From: Linyphia triangularis
Taxonomy: Eukaryota > Arthropoda > Arachnida > Araneae > Linyphiidae
DNA length: 64,000 nt
Direction of reading: 5' to 3'
Assembly (NCBI GenBank): GCA_963978545.1
Contig: OZ021726.1
Location: 32,956,459 to 33,020,458 of the forward strand
A program made the position numbers and the translations under genes. Below the pieces are notes generated by a model. The model did not search any database. It saw nothing but the letters and a program-made list of their open reading frames with translations, and had not been told where the DNA came from. Shown here one piece after another: positions 12,865 through 26,222 of this stretch; position 1 is the stretch's first letter, and every line of letters starts with the position of its first letter.

Positions 12865-13307
12865 TTTAAATGCAAACAATATAAGAAAATAATTCTAAAA
12901 TAAATTCCAGACTAACTTCGAAACACTTGTAAAGAAATCAAACGGCGGCAAACTAAAATCGAAATAGCAAGAACAACGTGTTTTAGTAAATATAAACAAC
13001 GTTTTTACATCTTCATAAAGCAGAGTTGAGTTGTATAAAGAAAGATGACTTTGAAAGACACTTTAAATCCAAAATTAAGTGTGGCTTTGAAGTAGAAATA
13101 AAATATCAACAAATTAAGAAACCGAAACTAGCGTTGTTTACGTTTCGCTTCGCGGTATTAGGCGAAACTGACGCAAATGTCTCTTTAAACATTTTATCAT
13201 ATCTCAATAATTTTTCAACGGATTTTAATGCTGTTTGTTGTAAACGAATCAGAAATATTCATGCTTTAATTTAAAAATATTTTTGAAAAATCGATTTTTT
13301 GAAATGA

Positions 13308-13325
13308 AAAAGGTTTAAACTCCCC
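13308..13325 (-). repeat. Right terminal inverted repeat of the Kolobok element
   Basis: AAAAGGTTTAAACTCCCC directly before TTAA, the inverted partner of 10350-10367. Similarity between the two ends stops just inside, so the full-length element has short TIRs, unlike its MITE relative at 25 kb. Confidence 0.85.
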
Positions 13326-15023
13326 TTAACAAAATATATTGTTCACACTGCTATGTTCTTGGTGTCAAATTAAAGGCGTTTTAACGTGGAATAGTATCAT
13401 GTAAAGACATAGTAGATTAATGGATGGATACATCTCAATAACTTCAATGTAATAATATAAAATATAAACCAAATTTTTAATTAAATTTGCAGAACATTTT
13501 TCTTGTGGAGGAGGCTGGGCATAGGGTATTTTTTGAACGGAGCATAAATTTCTTTTGAGAAACCCTGACAAAATCTTAAAATTACCCACTGAACTAATGG
13601 CGACCAGAATAGCAATTATGACAAGAAAAATGAAGAACATTCCAAAAGAACACCTGTCTTTTTTGCAAGAGATCCGAACCTACTTACGAGGATCAAGTGA
13701 CCATCGAGTAGATGAATAAAATTAATTATTATAACTTTTTTGTTATTAATTTGTCTTTATTTTACTAAAAACGCTTTACATACCTTTAAAATTTAATTTT
13801 ACTTTAGTTTTTAAATTGGAATTTACTAGAAATCAACAATTTTGTAGTTCTCTTAACATTCCTGGCTTTATCATCATTTTTTTTTTTTTTTTTTTTTTTT
13901 TTTTCTTTTCCGAAATTCTACAATATTTATACTGTTTGATGTTAAATGAGGATTTCTACAAAAATTAAATTTGATAATTTGTCAAAATAATTGAATAAAT
14001 AAATGCTCTCGTCAATAGTTAAACTTTTACTACTACCTTGAGCCTAAATTTTGATGTTGTTTATAACACTCAAATATTTGCTCCTTCAGTAAAAATTACC
14101 AAAAGTCCTCTTTTAAAATCAAGGGATTTACACATATTCTCTCAAGCTTTTGGGAATACATATTTAATAAGATAATAAATAGATTAACATGATCTCGATT
14201 ATTCAAACTATTTTACTATTTTTAATTTATAGATAAATAATTTTCTAAACTCTTGAACTTGTTCACTTAATTCTCAAACAATAAAATTTTTACTACGAAT
14301 AGTTCTATGTTTTTCTCTTATCACGACCATGCTATCTCATCCAATCTTCATTCTATACATTCTTTTTAAAATAAACCTTTACCAACTCTTAGACAAGCAC
14401 CAACAGAAATTTCAAAATATTTTACAGTCCTCCTTATACCCAATACTCCTCATTATATCCTTATTACCCAGCACAAACTCTCCTTAGAGACAACACAGTT
14501 CATACTTATATTTACCTTACTTACACAGAAATATGTTTCGAGCCTTTTATTACTATCTCTACTACCCCACCTCAACTTTCCTTGTGACTATCTACCCCCG
14601 TTACTTCTCTTAGCGACTAAAAATCAACGCCATCCATAGGATACATCCAAAGACTTTTATTCCATTTTCATTACTACTATTATTATTATTTTTTTTTTTT
14701 CGGATGGTGCGTTTTTTCTCTTCACATCCTATCCCAGTCTTCTTTTATTTATATATATCGTTGTCCATCCCTTGAGACTACTGATGGAGAATCAATTTTT
14801 TGGAGACTCTAGCCCTTCCCCCCCCCCCCCCTCCTTCTCTTTCCACCATTGATTTCGAGAATTGTATCTGAACTTTTTTGTATCCACTCCCCTTTTCGTT
14901 ACTTTTGTTTGGATTTGCTGTATCGTTAGCTATTTTTTCGCAATAGATTCATTTCAGTTCTATACAGGTACTAAAGATTTTTTTTTTCTAAAATACACTA
15001 GCGAAACGTTGAGTAATGTCTTG

Positions 15024-15026
<3 letters not shown>

Positions 15027-15063
<37 letters not shown>
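15027..15063 (+). repeat. Poly-T tract, 37 nt (longest homopolymer)
   Basis: Uninterrupted T run on the sense strand of the Musashi gene. Other long T runs are at 843-871, 3973-3990, 4470-4490, 13877-13904, 36890-36921, 43109-43136, 49344-49366, 51038-51063 and 62457-62486. Confidence 0.95.
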
Positions 15064-15064
<1 letters not shown>

Positions 15065-16360
15065 GAATTGAAATAGTTTTTTAGCTTAATCTTTTTTGAG
15101 AAATTGATCTTTAGAGGTTTATCTGAACAGCAAATCCAATTCCTATGACAAAACAGTACAATGAATTATAAAAAAAAATGTTAAGTTTTATTCACATTTG
15201 GGGTCATCGGTAAATTCGTCGAAAACGCGACAATCATGAAATGTTGAGATAATTTAAATTTTCTTGGTTGGATTGTTAACGTTCCGAATATTAATTAAAA
15301 TAAATCAATAGTTTGTTTCAATAAAACGAATAAGAATTTAGAACATGGCACATCGCACAAAAAGCTATCGTAAGTAAATGTCCTGTTTTCTAACTATAGT
15401 TCCTAATAAAAATGACGTCGGCTTAGAGTGATATCTATGACATTAGATTTAAAGTAACTTCAGACAATAAAAAAAACAGTTTTCAATTGAAAGCATTTTG
15501 TAAAAAGATATTTGTTACATATTTTTAGAAATACATTCCTTTATTTAAAAAATATTATTATTATTGCAATTAGGATGTTTTTATAAATTTTTACAGATTA
15601 TATTGATAATGTAAAAAAAAAATAATGAAATCAAGTAAAACAATGTGTCTTGACTTTTTTAGAAAACATTAGATTGATTATTTTAAACATGTAATACATT
15701 TTGTGGAGCTCCTTTTTGTTTTGTAAAGAAATACAAAAATTTAATTGTAAACAACAACAACAAAAACACGTTTAAGGACAAACAACTCAATTAAAAATTT
15801 CCTCTATTCTATTAAGAACGTTTCTAGTATATGTTATGGATACCTACTTTGAATATTGTAGGATACATGCTTTCGATATTGTTATATTGAGACATACTTT
15901 TAACATTGTACTAAATAAATTTACACATTAATAAATCTACTTACAACAATATTTCTTAAAATTAATCTAAAAAATGTCAAATTAACAAATCTATCCCAAT
16001 TTTGAATAATTGGTCTTGGCGAAGATATCTCCTCATTCCCATTTCCGACACGCCCTTCTTATGCTCGATTCCAAATCTTCCTCTCCATTAATAAAAACTT
16101 TCCAATCCCAGTCAGGAAATTTTCTCCAAACGGAAGAAACTCGGTCATTTTAATCAATTTAACCCCCTTCCCTCTCCCAACTTAAAAAAAAAAAATCCCT
16201 TGAGGAAACGAAAAGAGAGTGAAAACTTCCCCCTTTTTCTGAGCTACACCACTTTGTGTAAGTTTAAACCACGAGAGAAAACCACCAGAAGAAAAAAAAA
16301 AAAAGAAGCAAACCCGAGCGATTTACCCTTCTCTTTCTTTTAAGAAGGTAAGGTAGGGAA

Positions 16361-16380
16361 GCAGCGCCATCTAGTGTTGG
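16361..16380 (-). promoter_or_regulatory. CTCF-core-like site 2
   Basis: On the minus strand CCAACACTAGATGGCGCTGC contains CACTAGATGGCGC, the best match to the CTCF core among the four. It sits in a short GC-richer patch (16340-16560). Confidence 0.4.
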
Positions 16381-19300
16381 CCGTATCCGTAATCCGTGAC
16401 CCAGCAAACAAAGAAGGGAGAGTGTTTAAAGTGAAGTAGGCTATGGGATTTGAAATGGAAGCCGAAAGTGCTGAGAGAAAAATGGGGTTTTGGGGTATAA
16501 CAGGGGCCTACGGGGAGACATTAAATCGCACCGTGAATTTCTAGAAGTGTTGTTATGTGCCTTTCAGCCGCTTATTCTTGGGTTTTTCTCCCACTCTCTC
16601 ACTTCGTTTACAATTTTGTAGGTGATGTATATCTTGTTTCTTATGTTGCTGTTGCTTTCTTTGAGAAACATGAACATAGGGTTATTTTGAAAATCTAAAC
16701 TTTTGGTAGTTCCAGTGCTTTAGACGCGTAATAGTTATTTTTTTATGTTGAAACAAAGCTAATTTATTATTTGGTAATTATAGGCAAACTTTTTATTTCA
16801 ACTTTTTTAAAGCAAATAAAATTGTAGCAGGTAAAATTAGAAACAAAATTATAAAAGAATTCAAAGCATTGAAGGTTCTATTACTATGGACTTGCTAAAT
16901 ATTAACCGTATAATTATAAAGTTCTACATTTATTTTCTCTATACTCACTGATAGTTCTATACTTATTATCTCTAAATAGAAAACAAAACAATAAAATAAT
17001 AATTAAAATTCAAAGCAGAATATTTTCTCATAAAGTTAAGCTGACAGGTTTCGGTTTAACATTTCAAAATGTTTACTGAATTTTAAAGTAGAAAACATAA
17101 GAATTATATATAATTATTAACTTTGTTTGAAAATTAATCGGATTGTTTTTTAACTATACCCACTAAATGCTAAATTTAACGATAGCAAAAATAAGTCATA
17201 ATAATATACACATTTAATTATCATATTTTTCATAATATTGTAACGAAAAGCAGTTACGTTTTTTTTCATCAATGTCTATTCTTTTTAATTCTCAATATTA
17301 TTTAACTGGGTTAAATAAAGTAAATCAAACTTCAGTTAAAGACGAATTTCACTCTTGTTTATTTTATGTTTCATTTTATAGAGATCAAAGTCTTTTTGTA
17401 CCCAAATAATAATAATGATTCTGCATTTCAATCGCTGAATGTATCACAGAAAATAAAACTGTGTTTCTGTCAATTTAGCATTAGAACTGCATTGTTACCA
17501 ATTAGAGCAACCTTTGTGAAAACATCCTTAAACAAGACTGTAGTGTCAGTTGTCCAGTTTGGAGAAAATTCCCTTGATAAGCAAACCCTTTGAACTTTCT
17601 GCTCAAACATTTATTTATACATTGATTTAAATTAATTAATTTTTGCAGTAAGGAAAGAGTGTTGAAAATAACAGTTATGGTCAAATAATGAATATAGTTT
17701 ATTTTCCGTTTTTGGGATATCTTAAGAATTCCTGTTGTAATCCAAATTGTGACTCTTTATCTAAATTAATGTTTTTTAAAACGCAATAGGAAAGAAAGAA
17801 ATTAATGTTATATAAATTATCATTTTTTTTCTTTTATTCAATAGAAACTATTTTGTAATTTTTGTCGAGCACGCGGAGAATATAATAGCTACGTAATTTT
17901 TTTATTTATTTTTATTTATTTGGGTTAGAATTGTAAGAATAATCTTGAGTGAACGGAAAGTAAAATAAATAGTTAAGCTAAATAAAAAATTGCTGAACTT
18001 TACCTCATTTACATTTTTTATTTCCTTTTTTAACTAAAATATTATTTCAAATGACTTCCGAGAAATTTATATAAAGAAGTATTTTCAATGGATGAGGAAA
18101 TTCCCAGTAACTTGTTAACTTTTATTAGAATTGCTTTCTAGAAGTAATGGAACACTGATGCCATGTCTTCCGTTTGGGAACAATAATTAATTATTACCCA
18201 TTGCAGTGTTAGGGAAAGTTCAAGTAAAAAAAATAAGACACAGAAAATCTCTCTTAACACAAAAAACAAATAAGTGAAATAGAGAAAATTACGTACATTC
18301 CCTCCAAAAAGGGAATTTCCGTAGCTTTGCCGGAAATGAATATTGCATGAAAAGTCGTTTTTATTTATAAGATTGTGGAATGAAAAAAGTTTCTCAATTA
18401 GTAGTGGCAACGGGGGCGCTGTTTAATCCTCTTCGTGAAGGAAAAACAATTGCTGAAAAAGTATTGTTATCATCTTAAACACAAAAGCCAAATAAAATGG
18501 AATTAAAAACAAAATAGAAGACTCGGAAATTCTCTGCTTTAATTTTATCACTTCATGCGATCCGTTCGAGCGTGCAGAAGATTCTTTTTGCGTTGCCACT
18601 CCACCGTTCCTAAAAACCCTTTTCCGAATTAAGTTCAGAAGATGAAAAATCAACGCTACAATGAAAAACACCGCGCCGCGCCTAAATTACTTCGGTTTAA
18701 GGGGTAAAAAAGGCAAATTTGAAGTAAAAAATAGATAAATAAGAGAACGGAGGAAACCATCAACCTTCTAAAAGTCAAGGCAAAGGAAAAAGTAATGAGA
18801 AAGTCGGGCGCGAATGAAACACGGGTTTCTTTTTCTAACCTTTTTTTAAAGGTTACTTTTTGTCTCCTTTTTAAGCTGCAAACTTTAAAAGTAGAAAGTT
18901 CATTGTTGTACAGCTGTTTCATTTTGTCCGAGTCGACAAAGTAATTCTTTAGCGAAAGAAACGCAATTTAAAATTCCCCCCTTCGTCAGAAAACTTTTTA
19001 GAATCTCCGTGCGGGAGAGAAAAAATATATACTTCAACTTCGACTTCCCGATTGTCTGTCTGGAAAGGGATATGCGTGTGTTCTGCTTTATCGTCAGCTA
19101 GTGTTTTGAAGTTGTTCCAAAGGTCGAGGGGAAGTTTGGAAGAAAAGAAAATGGAACCAAGTTTCTCGAGTAGAAAAGACATTCCATTCGAACTTAATTT
19201 TCGAAGACAATTTCGACATTTTTATCTGGGGATAGAAAGAAAACCGAACTTAGTTTGGTGGAATAATTTAATTGAAAAACTTTGTTTTTTGTTCTAATGC

Positions 19301-22300
19301 CTTTAGAAACCTTTTAGGGAAAAAATTGAACTGATCGTATCCTTTTAGCATTAATAAATAAAATTCACAAAAACATTTATACATTTTTTTTAAATTTAAG
19401 GTTATCAATAGTTTATAAAATTTATTTTATATTTTATAAATAGTTTATAAAATTTATTTATTATGTTATTTCCTTATTAAATGTAAAAAAGTTATTAATA
19501 AATTTATTCAAATAAATTTAATACTAAGCATTAAAAACATTTTAGCCCTTTAGTTGAAAACTAAGCACATTTTTCAGATTCATATTAGGTATACTGAGTT
19601 CACAAAAGTCATTAAGTTTTATTCATGTGATTCTTTCTAATTTCAAATTTATGCAACCGGCAATAATAAATTTAGAGAAGGAATGTAATATTTTAAGTAA
19701 GAATATTCAAACGTAAAATTAAGTCAATTAAGCAAAGGCATTCATTAAATGCGCTCATTATTAACGTCTACTTCAATTAGTTAATTCAAAACTTTGATAA
19801 TTAGAAATTTCTCCATTTCATCAGATAAAAATTTATGATAGGTTTGTGCATATCGGTTATAAACTCTGAAATAAAAATATAGACTTTCTCAAAAGACAAC
19901 AAAAAATAACGTTCGTAAAATATTATGGGAAATGAAGTTTTAAAAGACCTTTTTCTTCCTGAAGTTAACGATGTTTTTTTATTTTTTTTGCTATAAAACC
20001 CATAAACACAACGACAACAGAGAAAAAAAAATATTCTTTAGCTTAAGGTTCGTGAAAATAGCCGTTCTTTGTAGTTGTCACTTCTCTTTTAAACAAGAAA
20101 TATAGAGCAAAAAAAGAATGGCCGTTTCCGACGCATTTTTCCGTCGATGTTTTATATGAGAGTCATTTTCATTTGGTTGTTGAGAATATTGTCTTTATTT
20201 TCTTGGGAAAAATAAATGTTTTTCTTAATGGGCTTCATTCATAAAAAAAAAACTTGATATGCTACTGTCACTTATATTTTATTATCTTTGGATGGTAATA
20301 TTAACATTTTTGATAAAGCCTTTTGCGAATTGCTTGCATTTAGAAAATTTATTTTTACTAAAATGAACAACAATTGTGAATTTTTTACTTCTCATAAAAT
20401 GAGAGATATTTATATTTAGGATACAATGAAAAGGGAAGTTTGAATTATCTTTTCTTTTAAAAACCTTATCGTTAAGGTGAGAAAAGTTTCAATTCATTTA
20501 ATGAAATTTTGTTTTGTTATAACTTTTTTATACCCATCTGATGAATAAAAATGCTTCGAAATAAAAATTAAATTTTTCAATACAATTCGTTAAAAGTAAT
20601 TTTTACTTGATTTTTAAACCTTAATGCAGAGGTGAAATTATTAGAAAGTATCTAGATATCGTTAAAATTTTGTTTGAAAAGGTTTCTTAAATTCTGTAAT
20701 TAGGGGATGATACATGATAGTTATTCTTGCGAATTATATTCGTTATATCATTTTTTGTATTTTTTAAATCTTTTAAAAAAATGTGAAATGCTTTATGTCT
20801 GCACAAAAAGATTTCAATTGATGTCGACAACTAAACAACCTGATTAATCTGATTTTTTCTGATGAGCAAACGAAAAATAATGTTCACTCGACTTAAGTTA
20901 GCTACGAAGGCAAACTTTTTTCTGATAAAGTACTACTTTTCCTTTCTCAACATCAGAATATCGTTGAATTAAAATGGCAAATAAAGTCATTTCATCAACA
21001 GTCTTTTGTATTTAGCATTAAAATCAAAATGTCTTCCTTGAACTAAGGTTCGAATAGTTTATATAAACATATTATAATCAACTGGGGTGGATTGCCCATT
21101 TTTAGGTTGTCCGTGGATTCATTTTCCTAAGTTTCTATTTTAAAAAAATAGTACAGTTATACAATTTTATAAGAGATTTAACCCCTCATTAAAAATACCC
21201 CTCCTTTTCCATTTTCCCCTATGAAACTTTCCCACACTACTCCCACTCTTTCCATTCATTTCTTTTTCTCACGGAGAGCCCTTTCCAAAATTTTGCATTC
21301 CTTCAAAATTTAAACTCCCGTTTACTCGCACACTCCTGCAAAAAAAAACGCCCTGACAAACACACCCAAACACAAAAGTAAGGGAGGCAAATAAAATACT
21401 TTCGCCCTTTTCTTGCATCTTCAACCCCTCCTTCGTTAACGGCGACTGCAGCCGGAGAGCGGAATAAAAGAGAACGCACACACACACAAAAAATAACAGA
21501 CGATAATAATAATAACACTAAAATAAAATAAAAAGATTGCAACTTCTAAAGATAATTCATTAGCAGACGAAAAATCTGCTCCTTCCACTGTTGATCTAAA
21601 TTGAATGAAGCGTCTTTGCAGCAAATGAGGCAAGAGCCCTGTTAGCAGGAGGTGCTTCGGAAGGGGAAGGGGGGGGGGGGCTCCACTCTATTTATTCGTA
21701 AAAGGGTAAATAAAAGAGACAAATACATCGTTCTGCAGGCGCTTGTTTGGCCGGTTGCCCCCTTCTATTCTTTTTCGTTACCCCTGGCACTAGTTAGTTA
21801 GTTTCTGACTTCTTTTATTTATGCATTTTATATGGTGGTTATTGTTTGGGCTTTCAAATACCGTTCTGTGTGCCTATTATTAAAGAGTTATGTTAAATAT
21901 AGAAGGGAATTGCGAAATGTAAATAAAAGGAAGGAATAGTTTAATTGTGTAGTTGACTGGCTTTGTGCACCTAACGATCGCATTATGCAAAATAATAGTG
22001 CAACTGTCAAGGATTGTTTGGGATTTAAAATATAATTTATCACCAGAATAATTAAGAGAAATTTTGATTGTGAGTATTTCATTTGGTTGACTGACGAACT
22101 AGCTTAAAAAATGAAGTTAATTAATTCAAATATAAGAATTTTTAAATTCAATGGGCTGCATCTTAATTTAGAAAAGTAAATTAACATGTCTGTTTTAGAC
22201 ATTTAAATCCCTATGGTGAAAAAAGACCGCTTCTTCCAAATATGTTTTGTTAATTGTATATACTTCATAATACACATACAAGTATATACATGTCATATAC

Positions 22301-22479
22301 ATGACGTTCAATAAATAACTGCCTCATGCACTTAAATAATAAAAACTAATTGGCCAGCTTTTATATTTTTCAAAACTTACTGTTTTCTAGTACCAATGCA
22401 GCTAACGGTATAGTCATATCTCTAATAGTTTTTAACTGTACTTTCATACCTCCAATAGTATTTTAATTATTCATGTTTC

Positions 22480-23105
22480 AAAATTTGAATGGGTTCAGAC
22501 ATTTATTAGACACACTGCATATACATGTTCATACATATTATGCATACAACAGGTTACAACAAAACAAAAAAATTATTAATTTGATTATCCTCTCAACTAT
22601 CCGACAGTTCTTCTAATGTAGTGTAATATTTTTGAATGCATTGTTCTTCAGTTCATTTTTAAGATAATCAGCCATGTATTGGACATCCTGTTCATACAGG
22701 TACATACATATTATGCACAAATACATGTTATATTAAAAAAACAAGAAATCATTTGGTTAGTGTCTCAAATATCTTACGGTTCTTATGTGGTGTAATAACT
22801 TTGAATGCGTTGTTTTTTAGTTAACTTTAAAGATTGTCTTTCATATATTGGACGCCCTGTACATACATGTTGCATAAGAAAAATAAAATATTTAATTTGG
22901 AAAGCATCTAAACATCCTGCAATTCTAATGAAAGGTACTATTTTGTTTTTCAATTAATTTTAAAGGTAGTTAATCATTTATTGGACACCTCGTACATACA
23001 TATGCATACATATTACAATAGAAATATAAAATAATTAATTTAGTTACGGTCCCAAATATCCGACAGTTCTAATGTTCAGTTAGTTTTAACGATAGTGCGT
23101 GTTTG
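22480..23105. repeat. Degenerate tandem array, ~130-180-bp unit
   Basis: Four diverged units, each carrying TATTGGACACCCTGTACATACAT-like text (near 22497, 22676, 22847 and 22977), followed by TTAATTTGGTTA and CCGACAGTTCTAATG-like blocks. The GGACACCCTGTA core resembles a transposon terminus, so the array may have grown from an element end. Confidence 0.55.
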
Positions 23106-24042
23106 TTTTTGTTATAAAATTATTTAACCTCAGAAACACCGTTTAAAATCTGTTGTAATGTAACTTTCTAAATAAATTATTACACATAAAAAAAACCTTT
23201 CTTTTATGAATATTTACATAATAATTAGCATTTTTGCAATTTACGCTGTATTTCCTACCTTCAAAAATAAAAGAAATAAAACTCGTAACAACCTTTTTAG
23301 GACAGTATATAATTAATCAGATTTTATAATAAAAAAATTTTTGAGAGGAAATTTTAACACTCTATGATTATAGAATGAAACGATTTCATTTCAAAAATAT
23401 ATTAAGTATATGTTATCCCTCAAGCATAATCAGCCAGTATACTTTCCCTAAAATATCCTCGTCTCAAATTCGTTATGAGAATATCGTTGTTTTTATCTTT
23501 ATAAAAAAAAATGCTATCTATAATAAAGTAGCACGATGAAAGGGACTTGGGTGTCCCCAGCGTATAAAAATTCATTTTAGCTCGAGTTTTCGGAAAAGGC
23601 AGCCTATTACAAGAGCAGGGAAAATTTATAACACGTGTCAAAAGCACCCTTGCGTGTGTTTATTAACTTCATAAGGCCTTGTCGGGAGAAGAATTGTGGG
23701 GGGTGCAAGCAAATTTGTTTTTCGATACCTTGTAATTTATCCACTATAACAACCTTCCAGCTCAGAAAAAAAAAAATACCCCAACTTGTTTTCTTGGGAC
23801 ATTATCCAACCATTTTATAGATACCAAAGTCTAAGAAAAAGAAAAAGTTAAAAAAAATTCGTATTATCCCAAACCTTTACTTCGATACATATAGAAAAAA
23901 AAAGTGTTCACGTGATTCATCCTTTATTTCTTTTCTTTCTCGCTGTTTTCTGAATTTCAATGCTGCCTTGAAAAACGTTTTTATTTAGCATATTGATTTT
24001 GTAATCAGGGATAGTATACCTGGGTTTGGAAGCTTCTGGTTT

Positions 24043-24062
24043 GTTCTGTAGATGGCAGCACC
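24043..24062 (+). promoter_or_regulatory. CTCF-core-like site 3 (weak)
   Basis: TCTGTAGATGGCAGCACCG: TAGATGGCA fits the core but the 5' half is poor. Confidence 0.25.
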
Positions 24063-24589
24063 GTAGAAGTTTGAAGTTGGCGCCTGAGGTTAGTTTGTGC
24101 GTGGTAACTGAAATCGATGGTTAAAATTGTTAGGTTAGGTTATTGTATTTAATAATTTTCGAATAACTACAATGAGTACCTCAAAATCCACTCATGAATA
24201 AATTGTTCCAATTTTCTAATGGATTACTGAAATGTTCGAATAGATTCTTGTAATTTATACCCAAACACATACCTACGTGGTGTTTTTGGAGTTTTCTAGT
24301 GCAAGGGTCATTCTGCGCCGTAACATTATTTTCCCAACAACATCGATAATTACACCTAGTAATTTTGAGCTTGGTCTACCTTAAGATAAGCTTACTTGAG
24401 CACACTGAATACCCTACTACGATGTATGAACCGGTGTTACTACGCCCTAATTAGGTGATTGGAATGATATGTGGCTGGTTCGTTAAAACTATTATATTAT
24501 TCTAGTATTCGTGGTTAGAAAAATAAAATATTAATTCAAATGTAAACTTAAAAACACTTTTTATTATTTTTTTTTTTATTAATTTATAC

Positions 24590-25192
24590 TTAAGGGGAGT
24601 TATACCCTCTATACCGGTAATGTTAATTTGGCATATTTCATATACTTTTTTCTCAGAAAGTAATTGACATAAAAGCCTATTATTTTTCCCAGCGCATTTA
24701 ACAGACACTTGTTATTTTGCTGAAGCTTATTTTTTCTAGGGTATTCAATGGGCTTTTGATTGTAGTTCATTTACATTTTTTCTAAAGGAATATATGTGAA
24801 AACCACTCAAATTTGTTAAAAATCACAAGTTTATTTGTCAAAATAAGCCAAAACAAACAATATTTTTAAAATAACAACAAACTCTGACTTCAGTATATAC
24901 AGATACATAAAAGGAATATGTGGTAAAAAATATAGGAAGATAGCTTGTGCAGTTTCTAAAAAAAAGGTACATGAATAATGAAAAATGTAGTTTTGTGAAA
25001 AAAGCATTTTAAAGAAAACTTAACCTGTACAAAAAGTGACAAATTTTGTCTTCAAAATATTATTAAAAATGCTACTAGTTGAGGTATTATTACAAATGAG
25101 GTATCCTTTGAAAGGAGAGAATTTAAATTTCACTAAACAATAATAAACTCAAAATCGATTATTTATAAGTTTAGGGTACCAACTTTCCTTAA
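24590..25192. mobile_element. Second TTAA-flanked MITE family, 595 bp
   Basis: TTAA at 24590-24593 and 25189-25192 enclose a non-coding unit. The left end is GGGGAGTTATACCCT and the right end (inverted) is GGAAAGTTGGTACCCT, i.e. imperfect ~16-bp TIRs related to the Kolobok GGGGAGTT terminus. The right 200 bp recurs at 42403-42600. The right TTAA is shared with the neighbouring MITE. Likely a non-autonomous Kolobok-like family. Confidence 0.6.
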
Positions 25193-25963
25193 GGGGAGTT
25201 TAAACCTTTTGACGACAGCAAAAAGAGCTTTTCTTACGTAATTTTCGATATGCTTTAAAATAAAAAGTATTCGGTATTTTTAATTGATATTTTTCATGCA
25301 GCATAATGTTTATTTCCTTCTTGAAAAACATTAATTATTTTAAGCATAAGTATGCTTTTTAAAAAGTTATCAAGTGAAAAGTAATGATGGAAAATTAAGA
25401 AGAAAAAAATTATGAATATAAGTTACCCACAATATTAAAAAAAAAATTATTGTTCTATCGCTTTAAAAAAATGTATGGATATGCACGTAATAGTTTTACA
25501 TTCTCTGAAGCAGGAAATAAGAATATAGATGACAAGTTTTTTATAAAACACCATTTATAGTTAGAAAAAATATTTAAAATTTAAATTTTAAAGTTATTTT
25601 TTACATAAAATTATTTGTATATTGTATAAAAGAATAATTCTGCTTTAGATAGTAAACCCATAAATTAGCTTTAATTTCCAATATTAATATTGAGTTTATT
25701 CAAGAAACTTAATAAAATATCTTGTGGGTAATTTATGTTCAAAATTTTTTTTTCTAAATTTTTCATCGTACCTTTCACTTGATAACTTTAAAAAAAAATA
25801 TTTATGTCTAAAATAGTTATTGTTTTACAAGAAGAAAATAAGCATTGTATCGTATAAAAAATTACAATTAAAAATATAAAGTATACTTTATTTTAAAGCA
25901 TATTGAACATTACGCAAAAAAAAGCTGTTTTTGTTGGTGTCAAAAGGTTTAAACTCCCCTTAA
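25189..25963 (-). mobile_element. Kolobok MITE with long inverted arms
   Basis: TTAA-flanked 767-bp unit (25193-25959) with no coding capacity. The outer ~235 bp on each side are inverted copies of each other and both resemble the left 235 bp of the full element at 10350. The core matches 10577-10887 in reverse complement, for example the stretch around TAGTTTTACATTCTCT. The simplest reading is that the MITE lies in the opposite orientation and consists of the left ~535 bp of the autonomous element plus an inverted second copy of its terminus. It could be mobilised in trans by a transposase of the type encoded at 11132-12864. Confidence 0.8.
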
Positions 25964-26181
25964 GTTTAATACAAAACTTATTCCTCTCCACATCCACACC
26001 AAAAATATAACATTGGGACTTCTGCGCATTTAACATGATGTAGCCGCCACTAATTCCACTCGCTAATGTTATAGTAGCGCACTGGCTAGATCCCAATATT
26101 TTTTTGGTCATGAGATCAACGACTTACACGAAACCACTGAGAGCTTCCAAACACATTGTAGCTCAAATTGAGTGGTTATAC

Positions 26182-26187
<6 letters not shown>

Positions 26188-26220
<33 letters not shown>
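26188..26220 (+). repeat. Poly-A tract, 33 nt
   Basis: The only A run of comparable length. No retroelement body was recognised upstream of it, so a 3' tail of a retroposed copy is not shown. Confidence 0.95.

Positions 26221-26222
<2 letters not shown>

Larger units (their letters stand above)
10346..13329 (-). mobile_element. Kolobok-type (TTAA) DNA transposon, nearly intact
   Basis: Seen: TTAA at 10346-10349 and 13326-13329 flank a 2976-bp unit whose ends are 18-bp inverted repeats (consensus GGGGAGTKTAAACCTTTT, one mismatch). The unit encodes one transposase on the minus strand. About 780 bp of non-coding sequence lies between the left end and the stop codon, and about 460 bp between the start codon and the right end. 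A perfect 13-bp inverted repeat (TTACCCGCAAGAT) lies inside the left part. Known: TTAA target duplication occurs in the Kolobok and piggyBac superfamilies. The GGGG terminus and Mutator-like transposase fit Kolobok. Inferred: recent insertion, since TIRs and TSD are near perfect and the gene carries one lesion. Confidence 0.85.
13330..22479. other. No gene recognised
   Basis: Intron-like. Notable: poly-T at 13877-13904 and 15027-15063, a 14-nt poly-C at 14818-14831, three ~26-bp GATAC...ATTGT units near 15838-15913, the patch with CTCF-like site 2, a ~38-bp duplication near 19410-19460, and a mixed-composition stretch 18530-19270 with several short open frames on both strands and no recognisable protein. 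Confidence 0.5.

Noticed and set aside
10346..13329. piggyBac element (also TTAA)
   Set aside because: The transposase lacks the piggyBac DDD domain and ends; the GDGTW / GDGD / NES pattern and YAAGLF tail belong to the Mutator-like group found in Kolobok-type elements.
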